The translations under genes were made by a program, and so were the position numbers. The notes under the pieces are model-generated. The model ran no database searches. It saw only the letters and a program-made list of their open reading frames with translations, and was not told the origin of the DNA. 24,777 nucleotides of DNA from JALSRY01 sp964428275 (GTDB lineage: Bacteria > Planctomycetota > Phycisphaerae > UBA1845 > Fen-1342). Every line of letters begins with the position of its first letter. Positions within the stretch are counted from its first letter, which is position 1. The stretch is taken from NCBI GenBank assembly GCA_964428275.1, contig CAYRXN010000116.1, positions 1-24,777 on the forward strand. The letters are read 5' to 3'. This document shows positions 7,760 through 15,415 of this stretch, piece by piece.

Positions 7760-9471
7760 GACTGTGCCTCCCCGTCCTGGTCGCGGGCCGGCTTGCCCGA
7801 GCCATACACCTGGTCGAGCAGACTGCGCACCAGCGCGAGCGTTCGCGCGTCGGTCGCGTCGGCCTCGCCGGTCGAGAGTTTCTCCAGCATCCGCCGCAAC
7901 CGCCGCCGCGCGCGGTCGCGGTCGGGATCGTTGCCGTCCGGCGGCGGGACCGCGGCCGCGGTCGGGTGTTCCGACCGCGGGATCGGTTGTTGCGAGAGCA
8001 CCTGCGCAAGCGTCTTGGCGAGCCGGCGGATACCCTCCACCGGATCGTTCAGCAGCGGTTCGAGGTCGTGCCGGAAACGCAGCGCCAGTTTCTCGGTGCT
8101 GATGACCTGCAACGCCAGAATGCGGTCGCGCGGATCGGGCGAGTGCAAGAAGGCGCGCAGTTGCGGACGCCACACTTCGGCGTGCGCGCGCAGCGCCGCG
8201 ATCAGCGGGCCGCGCTCGCTGGCCGGCGTTCGGCGGCACGTTTGCCAGAGCATCGTGCAGTCGTCGCTGGATGCCTGCTCGCTGGGGCTCAGCGCCGGCG
8301 GGGGTAACGATCCGCCCCGCGCGCCGTGGCGTCCTTCGATCGCGGCCCGCACCACTTCCGTATCCAGCGCCACGACGCACCAGCGCGCGAAGGTCGCCAG
8401 CGGCGAGTCGCTCTTGGCCACCTGTCGCAGGAGCTTGCGTGCCGCGGGCGTGTCCACCTCCGCGAGCGCATAGACGGCCGCCCGGTGCAGGTCGGGATCG
8501 CGCGACGCCACCCAGCGCGTCAGCAACGCCGTCTTGCGCTGATCGTCGATGCCCGCGTGGCAGGCCCAGCGCGGTACGTGCGGCCGCAGCGACGGTTCCA
8601 CCAGGCGCAAGCCGGGGTCGATCCGGTCGAACCAGTGCGGGTTCTGGACGTAGGCCAGGTTCTTGCGGATGGCCGGATCGTCGAGCAAGTCCGTCTCGCG
8701 CAGCAGCGCGTGCAGTTCCTCGCGGGTGCGCCAGCGTGCCAGCCGCCCCGCCGCCGCGCGGCGCCAGGTCGGGTAGCGCAAGGCGGTGACGAGGAAGTGG
8801 GCCAGTCGCGGGTGGTTCCACTGTCCCAGTTGTTCGCTCACCGCGACCCCCAGCCGCGAGCGGCGGGCGTTGAGTTTGTCCCACAGCCGCTCGCCCAGAT
8901 CGCGCGAAAACCACAGCGCCGTTTCGAGCACCTCGTTGCGATGGTGCAGCTCGAAGCCGCGCAGGGCCTCCTCGATGCCCAGCACGATCTGCCGCCGGGC
9001 CGCCGCCACGTCCGGACAGTGCATCATTTCGTCGTAGGGTTCGTCGTCCACCAGCTTGAGAAAGGCGTCGGCGACGGTGCGCAGCACCTGGCCGGCCAGC
9101 TCGCGGATTCGCGGCGACGGGTCACGAATCGCCTGCGAGAGCAGGTAGGCCATCCGCGGGCACGGCTGGTCGGCCAGCGCCCGCAGGGCGTTGTGCCTGA
9201 CGTCGGCGGAACCCGACTGGTACGCGATCGAGATGCCGCCCTGTACGCGCTCCGGCGCCGCGAGCAGGCGTTCGCGCACCTCGGGCTCGAGCTGGTCGTA
9301 TTGTCCGATAAGCGTCGCCCACGCGGCATCGGTCGCGCGGTAGAGCAGCACGTCGACGATGCGGCGTTTCCATTCCGGCTCCGCCAGCGGCAGCGCCGCC
9401 CCGAAGATCCGATCGCAATCGGGCGTGGGCCCCTGCGAAAGCCAGTCATAGAGTCGGTCCACGAGGCGCAT
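7756..9471 (-). CDS. HEAT-repeat-like helical protein
   Basis: Predicted 571-aa soluble protein starting at the ATG at 9471 (MRLVDRLYDWLSQG). There is no clear Shine-Dalgarno sequence. The frame stays open far upstream, but that part is antisense to pyrD and I exclude it. The chain is a series of amphipathic helix pairs typical of HEAT/armadillo-like solenoids: VRHNALRALADQP, IRELAGQVLRTVADAFL, DPDLHRAAVYALAEVDTPAA, DPRDRILALQVIST and GIRRLAKTLAQVL. Such proteins are usually protein-binding scaffolds. The C-terminal 70 residues are charged and partly disordered (DPDRDRARRRLRRM). It is the first gene of a two-gene unit with the membrane protein at 7759, and it is divergent from pyrD. Helical-repeat nature is a confident reading; the role is unknown. 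Confidence 0.75.
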   Translation of the reverse strand: MRLVDRLYDWLSQGPTPDCDRIFGAALPLAEPEWKRRIVDVLLYRATDAAWATLIGQYDQLEPEVRERLLAAPERVQGGISIAYQSGSADVRHNALRALADQPCPRMAYLLSQAIRDPSPRIRELAGQVLRTVADAFLKLVDDEPYDEMMHCPDVAAARRQIVLGIEEALRGFELHHRNEVLETALWFSRDLGERLWDKLNARRSRLGVAVSEQLGQWNHPRLAHFLVTALRYPTWRRAAAGRLARWRTREELHALLRETDLLDDPAIRKNLAYVQNPHWFDRIDPGLRLVEPSLRPHVPRWACHAGIDDQRKTALLTRWVASRDPDLHRAAVYALAEVDTPAARKLLRQVAKSDSPLATFARWCVVALDTEVVRAAIEGRHGARGGSLPPPALSPSEQASSDDCTMLWQTCRRTPASERGPLIAALRAHAEVWRPQLRAFLHSPDPRDRILALQVISTEKLALRFRHDLEPLLNDPVEGIRRLAKTLAQVLSQQPIPRSEHPTAAAVPPPDGNDPDRDRARRRLRRMLEKLSTGEADATDARTLALVRSLLDQVYGSGKPARDQDGEAQS

Positions 9472-9511
9472 GGAGCGGGTGTCCCGGATGCTTACTGCGA
9501 CGCAAGATGAC

Positions 9512-9524
9512 GCCGACTGTCGGC
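9512..9524. repeat. Perfect short palindrome upstream of the HEAT-like gene
   Basis: GCCGAC-T-GTCGGC, 41 bp upstream of the minus-strand start at 9471. Its size and place fit an operator for a dimeric regulator, but no regulator is known. Confidence 0.3.
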
Positions 9525-9625
9525 TATCGGTTCCATCGGCCAGATCGGCCCGGGGCGTGATCATCCGCCCGGCCCGCCGCGGCACCCGTCGATTCGCGCA
9601 GCGACCGCCGATTCGCCGGCGCGGG

Positions 9626-9651
9626 GGCGCTGTGCGCGCTGCGGCAGCGCC
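9626..9651. repeat. Inverted repeat in the divergent intergenic region
   Basis: GGCGCTG (9626-9632) pairs perfectly with CAGCGCC (9645-9651) across a 12-base loop. It lies between the HEAT-like gene and pyrD, about 47 bp upstream of the pyrD -35 box. Function unknown. Confidence 0.3.
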
Positions 9652-9697
9652 ACCCCGTTTCGCACCGGGCGGCGCCGGGCCGGCCGCCGTGTTTCGG

Positions 9698-9726
9698 TTG
9701 ACAACGTCCGAAAAGCCGCCGATTCT
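9698..9726 (+). promoter_or_regulatory. Candidate pyrD promoter, probably giving a leaderless mRNA
   Basis: A perfect TTGACA at 9698-9703 and a poor -10 GATTCT at 9721-9726, spaced 17 bp. Transcription would begin about six bases further on, at or next to the ATG at 9733. No Shine-Dalgarno sequence is present in front of that ATG, which supports a leaderless message. Confidence 0.5.
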
Positions 9727-9732
9727 GAGCGT

Positions 9733-10695
9733 ATGAATCCCGGCACGTCTGAAAACCAGACCGCCGACCCGCGTCTGGCCGTCTCGCTGGCGGACGTGAA
9801 GCTGGCGACGCCCGTGCTCACCGCATCGGGAACCTGCGGCTACGGCCCGGAATACGCCGACATGATCGATTACGCCCGGCTCGGCGGCTTTGTCACCAAG
9901 AGCGTGACGCTCGAGCCGCGCCTGGGCAACAACCCGCAACGGATCGTCGAGGTTCACGGCGGCATCCTCAACGCGATCGGGCTGGAGAACGTCGGCCTCG
10001 AGCAATTCGTCGCCGACAAGCTGCCGTTCATCCGCACGATGCCGACGGCCGTGTTCGCCAACGTGGCGGGGCACTCGATCGACGATTACGAGACCGTCGC
10101 GTCGGCGCTCGACGCGCACGACTGTCTCGCGGGGATCGAGCTCAACGTGTCGTGTCCCAACGTCACCGACGGATTGACCTTCGGCACCAATGCCCGGCTG
10201 CTGCGCGAGCTGGTCGAGCGTGTCCGCGGCGCCGTCTCGCGGCACTGCCTGATCGTCAAACTATCGCCCAACGTCACCAACATCGTCGAAATGGCCCGGG
10301 CCGCGATCGACGGCGGCGCCGACGCGCTCAGCCTCGTCAACACCTACGTCGGCCTGGCGATCGACATCGACGCGCGCCGCCCGCTGCTCGCCAACGTCAC
10401 CGGCGGGCTGAGCGGACCGGCGATTCGCCCGCTGGCGCTCTACGCGGTCCATCGCGTGTACCGCGAGATCGCGCGCGAGGCCGAGGTCCCGATCATCGGG
10501 ATGGGGGGAATCGCCACGGCGCGCGACGCCATCGCGTTCCTGCTGGCGGGCGCCTCGGCCGTCGCGGTGGGCACGGCGTTGTTCGTCGATCCCGCCGCGC
10601 CGATCAAGATCGCGGACGGCATCGCCCAGTACCTCGATCGTCATGGCATCGCGAGCGTGACCGGGTTGACCGGGATGCTGACGCTGCCGGGCTGA
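9733..10695 (+). CDS. pyrD: Dihydroorotate dehydrogenase, class 1B catalytic subunit
   Basis: A 320-aa cytoplasmic flavoenzyme that oxidises dihydroorotate to orotate, the fourth step of pyrimidine synthesis. It is an FMN-binding TIM barrel. Visible marks are the N-terminal TPVLTASGTCGYGPEY, the ELNVSCPNV motif carrying the catalytic cysteine of class 1 enzymes (about residue 140), IVKLSPNVTNI, NTYVGLAIDI, the GGLSGPAIRPLAL phosphate-binding loop and PIIGMGGI near the C-terminus. NTYVGLAIDI and the overall pattern fit class 1B, which normally partners with the iron-sulfur/FAD subunit PyrK; no pyrK is in the window. The ATG at 9733 has no Shine-Dalgarno. The next gene begins 41 bp downstream on the same strand, so co-transcription is likely. 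Confidence 0.93.
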   Translation: MNPGTSENQTADPRLAVSLADVKLATPVLTASGTCGYGPEYADMIDYARLGGFVTKSVTLEPRLGNNPQRIVEVHGGILNAIGLENVGLEQFVADKLPFIRTMPTAVFANVAGHSIDDYETVASALDAHDCLAGIELNVSCPNVTDGLTFGTNARLLRELVERVRGAVSRHCLIVKLSPNVTNIVEMARAAIDGGADALSLVNTYVGLAIDIDARRPLLANVTGGLSGPAIRPLALYAVHRVYREIAREAEVPIIGMGGIATARDAIAFLLAGASAVAVGTALFVDPAAPIKIADGIAQYLDRHGIASVTGLTGMLTLPG

Positions 10696-10736
10696 CACCT
10701 TCCGGAGTGGGGTTCCTGCGCTGGCAAGGGGCGCGC

Positions 10737-11654
10737 GTGCGCATCGTGGTGACGGGCAGTTCGGGGTTGATCGGGACGGCGCTGGTGCGGTTCCTGGGCC
10801 AGCGCGGCGACGACGTCGTGCGTCTGGTTCGCCGCCGGCCGAGTGCCTCGGGCGAAGCGTTCTGGGATCCCGCCGCCGGCGTGCTCGAGCGTGCGGCGCT
10901 CGAGCGCTGCGACGCGGTCGTGCACCTCGCGGGTGCGAACGTGGCGACGCGACGCTGGAGCGCGCGCCGCAAGACGCTCATCCGCGACAGCCGGGTGGCA
11001 AGTACGCGATTGCTGAGCGAGGCGCTCGCCGATCTGGCGCCGCCGCGCCCGGTGCTGATCTGCGCTTCGGGCATGGGCTATTACGGCCGTGACGGCGACC
11101 GCTGGTTCACGGAGGCCGATCCGCCGGGCGCGGGCTTCCTGGCCGACGTGTGCCGGCGGTGGGAGGCCGCGGCCGACGCCGCCCGGCAGGCCGGCGTGCG
11201 CGTGGTGCACTTGCGGATCGGCGTCGTGCTGAGCATCGCCGGCGGCGCCCTGCCGCGCATGTTGAAACCGTTGCGGCTGGGGCTGGGCGGATGGATCGGC
11301 GACGGCCGGCAGATCATGAGCTGGATCGCGCTCGACGACCTGGTGCGCGTGGTCGCGTTCGCGATCGAACGTCCCGCGCTGAGCGGTCCGGTCAACGCCG
11401 TCGCGCCCGAGCCGGTGAGCAACCGCGAGTTCATGCAAACGCTCGGGCGGATCGCGCAGCGGCGGGTCTGGCTGCCGCTGCCGGCGCCGCTGGTGCGGGC
11501 AGCGCTGGGGGAGATGGGCCGCGAGCTGCTGCTGGGCAGCCTGCGCGTTCGGCCGGCCCGGCTGCTGGAAGCGGGTTTCGAGTTCCGCTTCCCGACGCTG
11601 GAGCCGGCCCTGCGGCGGATGCTCGGCGGCGGTGCCAGCGGACGCCGCCAGTAA
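10737..11654 (+). CDS. TIGR01777 family (YfcH-like) NAD-dependent epimerase/dehydratase
   Basis: A 305-aa protein of the extended short-chain dehydrogenase fold. I chose the GTG at 10737 (VRIVVTGSSGLIGTALVRFL) because it gives the usual family start and has AAGGGG just upstream; the frame remains open further 5' through pyrD, which is not coding in this frame. The Rossmann motif TGSSGLIG is at residues 6-13. Family marks follow: DAVVHLAGANV, RRKTLIRDSRV, ICASGMGYYG (in place of the usual SA.G.YG), the W-E pair in CRRWEAAA, HLRIGVVLS and MSWIALDDLV. The C-terminal part matches the DUF1731-like end (LGEMGRELLLGSLRVRPARL). The natural substrate of this family is not established. It sits between pyrD and proC, likely in one operon. 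Confidence 0.88.
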   Translation: MRIVVTGSSGLIGTALVRFLGQRGDDVVRLVRRRPSASGEAFWDPAAGVLERAALERCDAVVHLAGANVATRRWSARRKTLIRDSRVASTRLLSEALADLAPPRPVLICASGMGYYGRDGDRWFTEADPPGAGFLADVCRRWEAAADAARQAGVRVVHLRIGVVLSIAGGALPRMLKPLRLGLGGWIGDGRQIMSWIALDDLVRVVAFAIERPALSGPVNAVAPEPVSNREFMQTLGRIAQRRVWLPLPAPLVRAALGEMGRELLLGSLRVRPARLLEAGFEFRFPTLEPALRRMLGGGASGRRQ

Positions 11655-11759
11655 GCGGGCCCATCGGGGAACAGGAGCAGCCGGTGGCTGTGGCTGTCGC
11701 AGCCTGCCGATAGGATCAGCCGGAGGATGCGGGACAGCCATGACGAGAGGGAGCGACCG

Positions 11760-12578
11760 TTGAAGCCGCAATATGAGGTAGGCGTGATCGGCGCGGGCAA
11801 CGCCGCCGAGGGAATCGTGCACGGGTTGTTGCGCAACAGCGTGTTGCTGGACGACCGGATCATCGCGTCGGACCCGGACGAAGCCCGCCGGCAGGTGTTC
11901 GCCGATCGTTTTCACATCGACGTGACCGACGACAACCGCGAAGTCGTGGCCAACAGCTATCTGTTGTTGCTGGCGGTCAAGCCGCAGATCTACCGGGAGG
12001 TCGTGGCGCAGTTCGCCGATTTGCTCCACGAGGACCAGGTGGTCGTGTCGATCATGGCGGGGGTGTCCACACAGTCGCTGGAGGCGTGTTTTCCGGGTAT
12101 TTGCGCGCGGGTCGTGCGGGTGATGCCCAATCTCGCGTCGCACGTGGGGGCGGGGATGGCCGGCGTCTGTCCCGGCCGCTACGCCAGCGAAGCCGACCTG
12201 CTGCGTGCCCAGCGCATCTTCGACGCCGGGGGCAAGAGCGTTCACATCGAGGACGAGGGGCTGATGGACGCCGTGACCGCGGTGTCGGGTACGGGCCCCG
12301 CCTACTACTATTTTTTCACCGAAGCGATCGTCGCGGCGGCCCGGCAGATCGGGTTGTCGCCGCAGTATGCGGACCTGCTCGCGAAGCAGACGTGCCTCGG
12401 AGCGGCGCGGATGATGCTGGAGGCGGGCGAGCCGCCGGAGGTGCTTCGGAAGAAGGTCACATCGCCGGGGGGCACGACCGCGGCCGCGATGCGGTCGCTG
12501 GCCGAGGACAAGGTCTTCGACGACATCGTCGCCGCCGTCCGCGCCGCGTTCGAGCGCAGCCGGGAGCTGGGGGCGTGA
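11760..12578 (+). CDS. proC: Pyrroline-5-carboxylate reductase
   Basis: NAD(P)H-dependent reductase that makes proline from pyrroline-5-carboxylate in the cytoplasm. With the TTG start at 11760 the protein is 272 aa, the usual length, and begins MKPQYEVGVIGAGNAAEGIV with the Rossmann GAGNAA at the normal place. AGAGGGAG precedes the TTG at about six bases. An in-frame ATG at 11727 directly abuts a GGAGG, which is too close, and would add 11 charged residues. Other marks are AVKPQIYREVV, VVSIMAGVS, VRVMPNLASHVGAG, the AVSGTGPAYYYFFTEA helix that forms the dimer and substrate site, and the signature VTSPGGTTAAAMRSL near the C-terminus. It follows the epimerase by about 105 bp in the same direction. 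Confidence 0.93.
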   Translation: MKPQYEVGVIGAGNAAEGIVHGLLRNSVLLDDRIIASDPDEARRQVFADRFHIDVTDDNREVVANSYLLLLAVKPQIYREVVAQFADLLHEDQVVVSIMAGVSTQSLEACFPGICARVVRVMPNLASHVGAGMAGVCPGRYASEADLLRAQRIFDAGGKSVHIEDEGLMDAVTAVSGTGPAYYYFFTEAIVAAARQIGLSPQYADLLAKQTCLGAARMMLEAGEPPEVLRKKVTSPGGTTAAAMRSLAEDKVFDDIVAAVRAAFERSRELGA

Positions 12579-12597
12579 TTGTGCCGCCGAGCCGCGG

Positions 12598-12612
12598 GCG
12601 ACGTCACGTCGC
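12598..12612. repeat. 15-bp palindrome downstream of proC
   Basis: GCGACGT-C-ACGTCGC, a perfect seven-plus-seven inverted repeat 20 bp after the proC stop codon and about 55 bp upstream of the -35 box of the next gene. It could be an operator or part of a terminator; no T-tract follows. Confidence 0.35.
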
Positions 12613-12666
12613 GCCGGATCGCTGGGGTGCCGCGCGTTATCGGGCGTCGTGCGGGCGGAAGAAACG

Positions 12667-12696
12667 TTGTCTGGTTCGCCGGTGAGGGGGTATAAT
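12667..12696 (+). promoter_or_regulatory. Strong sigma70-like promoter for the lectin/caspase-fold gene
   Basis: TTGTCT at 12667-12672 and a perfect TATAAT at 12691-12696, spaced 18 bp. The expected transcript starts near 12703, leaving about 54 bases of leader with a GGGAGG before the ATG at 12757. Confidence 0.65.
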
Positions 12697-12756
12697 CCAA
12701 AAAGCAAGTCTGTCGGACGCCGCCTTTCACACGCGGCGAACTGGGAGGTATGAGCA

Positions 12757-14928
12757 ATGAGAGCGTTGATGCGGCTGGTGCGCGGGGGGATGTGCGTACT
12801 CATGTTGGTGGTGGAGGTGGCTTGCCTCGCGCAGTCGGCTTTCGCCCAGCAGCCGATCCAGGCGATCGAACCGCGGCCCTACCATTACACGTTCGGCGAC
12901 CGCGCGGGCGGCCTGATGATCGAGACGGCCTGCGAATCACTGGTGCACGGGTCGTACGTGAGTTTCGACCTGGACTTCCCCGCGCCGCCGAACATCGTGA
13001 TCAACGGACTGGTCTCGGGCATGCCGCTGATGGCCTGTGCGGTCAACCATACACCGGACGGCTTCACACTCTCGCTCTACGACCACACCGGGGCGGTGGT
13101 CACATCGCCTGCGTGGGTATCGTGGATAGCGGTCTATCCCTCGAACTACACCGACCCGGAGACGAACTGGCATATTCAGAGCGGTTGTGCGCAGTTCGGC
13201 GACGACGATCCCCTGTTTTTCTATGAACCGTTCGATCAGCCGCCGGTGGTTGTTACCAGCGCCCAGAGGGGTTCACACGCGCTGACAGTGGCTCCGCTGG
13301 GGCTGAATACCAACGGATGCTTCCTGAGGATTCAGGACCAGGACGGGCTGCCGGTTCAGGACGCCTGGGTATTCTGGATCGCGGTCTCGCCGGCCGTGTT
13401 CGCGGACCCGTATTCGAGCCTGAGGGTCGAGGCCAGTTGCGTGCAGCGGGACTCTAACGGCTGGGTGGGCTACTCCCTGGACTTCCCGGCACCACCGGTT
13501 GCGGTAACGTGCGCCCAGAAAAACGGTGAACCGTTCTTTGCTTCCTCGGTCAATCTCACGTCCGACGGTTTTACCCTGCACATGAAGGACCACTCCTGGA
13601 ACAACGTCAGCTCTGCATGGACGATGTCGCTGTCGGTCTACCCGACGCATTACGACAGCGACCAGCCGGCCACCATCGGACTGGACACGTACGTGATCGA
13701 CGCCGAGTGCAAACAGGGGCAGAACGCACCTGACCAGGCGTTCGAGATCTGGGACGCCGGCGTGCGCCTGCTCGACTACACCATCACGCCCTACTGCCGC
13801 GGTTCGTACGAATGGCATCCGTACGGCGAGCGCTACGCGATCATCGTCGTGGGCGGCGATACGGAAGATTCCGACTACCAGCGTGACTGGGGCGACGCGT
13901 ACGAGACGTTCTACGACCTGCTCGACGCCGGTTTCGCGCACGAGAACGTTTATTTCGTCGCGTATGGGCAGTACGCGGACGATTACTACTACATCGTCGA
14001 CGCCAAGCCCTCGACGCAAGCGGCCGTCCAGGGAGCTTTCCAGTGGGCGGCGGCCAACTGCACCGCGAATGACCTGCTCTACGTCTACTGGGCCGGCCCC
14101 GGGCAGGCCGACGGCTTCACGGTCTACGACGGGACCATCACGCCCGGGATGCTCGCCGAGTGGGTCGGACAGGTAAGCTCGAAGCGCACCATCGGGGCAT
14201 ATTCCCCCGGCTACAGCGGTGCCGTGATCGCTCCGCTTTCGGCCGACAACGTCATCAGCGCCACGGCGCAGGATTCCAACAACGACAGCCACTGCCGCTG
14301 GGCCACCTACTGGCGGCGGGCGATGGAAGGCGGTTACGAAACCGCCCCCAGCGACACCGACGGTGACGGAGTCGTCTCGATGACCGAGGCTTTCGAGTGG
14401 GCCTGCCCCCGTGCCCAGAACTACGGCGATCATCCCCAGTTCGACGACAACGGCGATGCGTTCAGCCACGAGTGCGACGATCTGGAGTTCGATCCCGACA
14501 TGCCCTATGCCGACGGCTTCGCGGGCTGTTTCTATTCGCTCGACGGCTGGGCCACGCCGGGCGAGCAGGGCTGGCTGTCGTGCGAACCGGCCAGCGGGCA
14601 ATCCACCGGCGAGCACGACACCATCACCGTGCACTTCGACAGCGCCGGTCTCGAACCCGGCACCTACGTGGCCAACATCTTTGTCGAAGACCCCAACGCC
14701 ACCAACAACCCACAGATCATCAACGTGATGCTTACCGTCAACTGCGTCGCGGATCTCAACGGCGACGGCACAACCGACCTGTCCGACCTGGCGATCCTGT
14801 TGGCGTCGTACAACTGCGAAGAGGGTGACGACTGTTACGTCATCGAGGCCGACTTCGACGAGGACGGCATCGTGGACTTGTCCGACCTGGCGGTCCTGCT
14901 GGCCGACTACGGCTGCACCAGGCCGTAA
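12757..14928 (+). CDS. Secreted H-type-lectin-like / inactive caspase-fold / BACON-like / dockerin protein
   Basis: Predicted 723-aa exported protein. The signal peptide covers residues 1-30 (hydrophobic core CVLMLVVEVACL, cleavage after AFA). Three repeats of about 85 residues follow (about 48-130, 138-215, 222-300), each with FxxPPxVxV, a GFTLxxxDH strand and, in the first two, an AWVxWIAV end, which resembles H-type lectin domains. Residues about 358-510 match the caspase-like fold of C13-type peptidases (RYAIIVVGG, then RDWGDAYETFYDLL, LLYVYWAGPGQADGF, GYSGAVIAPLSADN). The catalytic His position reads P448 and the catalytic Cys position reads G485, so it should be inactive. A calcium-loop-like DTDGDGVVSMTEA starts at about 533. 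A BACON-like domain (WLSCEPASGQSTGE... LEPGTYVANI) spans about 606-664, and two dockerin-like EF loops fill 665-723. A glycan-binding surface role is inferred. Confidence 0.88.
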   Translation: MRALMRLVRGGMCVLMLVVEVACLAQSAFAQQPIQAIEPRPYHYTFGDRAGGLMIETACESLVHGSYVSFDLDFPAPPNIVINGLVSGMPLMACAVNHTPDGFTLSLYDHTGAVVTSPAWVSWIAVYPSNYTDPETNWHIQSGCAQFGDDDPLFFYEPFDQPPVVVTSAQRGSHALTVAPLGLNTNGCFLRIQDQDGLPVQDAWVFWIAVSPAVFADPYSSLRVEASCVQRDSNGWVGYSLDFPAPPVAVTCAQKNGEPFFASSVNLTSDGFTLHMKDHSWNNVSSAWTMSLSVYPTHYDSDQPATIGLDTYVIDAECKQGQNAPDQAFEIWDAGVRLLDYTITPYCRGSYEWHPYGERYAIIVVGGDTEDSDYQRDWGDAYETFYDLLDAGFAHENVYFVAYGQYADDYYYIVDAKPSTQAAVQGAFQWAAANCTANDLLYVYWAGPGQADGFTVYDGTITPGMLAEWVGQVSSKRTIGAYSPGYSGAVIAPLSADNVISATAQDSNNDSHCRWATYWRRAMEGGYETAPSDTDGDGVVSMTEAFEWACPRAQNYGDHPQFDDNGDAFSHECDDLEFDPDMPYADGFAGCFYSLDGWATPGEQGWLSCEPASGQSTGEHDTITVHFDSAGLEPGTYVANIFVEDPNATNNPQIINVMLTVNCVADLNGDGTTDLSDLAILLASYNCEEGDDCYVIEADFDEDGIVDLSDLAVLLADYGCTRP

Positions 14929-14959
14929 GCTCCGGTGACGCACGGGCGGCCCTCGGAGC
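14929..14959 (+). terminator. Hairpin directly after the stop codon
   Basis: GCTCCG (14929-14934) pairs with CGGAGC (14954-14959) across a 19-base GC-rich loop and begins at the first base after TAA. There is no T-tract, so its terminator role is only plausible. Confidence 0.3.
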
Positions 14960-15339
14960 GTGAGGAAGCGGACGCGGCGTTTGCGAACGAAGTCGATCCG
15001 AGGCCGCCCCGGCGCCGGGAGGCGAAGCGCGCTGGCACGCGGTTCCGGCGGGGGGAACCGGGGTCTCGGGCCGGCCTGCATCCACGCCCGGCCGCGAAGC
15101 GGGCCGGGGTCCGGCAACGGAGACGGATTACGGGGCCGGGCAAGCATGCCGGCGCCGGTACTTGAGCGTGAGGCCGAGCCACGCCGGCACGAGTGGCAAG
15201 GTCGAACGCACCGGCGCTTCCACCTGATCCTCGAACCCACAAGCATCCGCAGACCGTTGCCGACTACCGACGAAGCAGAGCGCCGGAAACGCCGGCGGGC
15301 TGGCGCATGGGCCGCGCCGGGAGATGCGAGGCTTTTTGA
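14960..15339. other. Intergenic region without a recognisable gene
   Basis: About 380 bp of GC-rich DNA whose open frames on both strands are Arg/Pro/Ala-rich and do not look like protein. A short GCCGG/CCGGC hairpin is at 15282-15296. The end of the region leads into the promoter of the FG-GAP gene. I see nothing else. Confidence 0.5.
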
Positions 15340-15368
15340 TTGGAAACGGCGCTGGCACACGGTAGCAT
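15340..15368 (+). promoter_or_regulatory. Candidate promoter for the FG-GAP protein gene
   Basis: TTGGAA at 15340-15345 and TAGCAT at 15363-15368, four of six matches each, spaced 17 bp. Transcription near 15375 would give a leader of about 40 bases with AGAGGA before the ATG at 15416. Confidence 0.42.
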
Positions 15369-15415
15369 GACATCAGGTGTTCACATCCATGTTCCTGAAA
15401 CGAGAGGAACGAATC

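Noticed and set aside
3174..8009. A very long minus-strand open frame (over 1600 codons) antisense to the secreted repeat protein
   Set aside because: It is the mirror of a GC-rich gene: Arg/Ala/Val/His-rich, no domains, no signal. The plus strand carries a clear signal peptide, PPC-like repeats and a dockerin.
9472..10245. An N-terminal extension of the HEAT-like protein
   Set aside because: It is antisense to the first half of pyrD and has no protein-like composition; the ATG at 9471 gives a sensible start.
12757..14928. Annotation as an active C13 or caspase-type peptidase
   Set aside because: Both catalytic positions are replaced (Pro448 and Gly485), so activity is not supported by the sequence.
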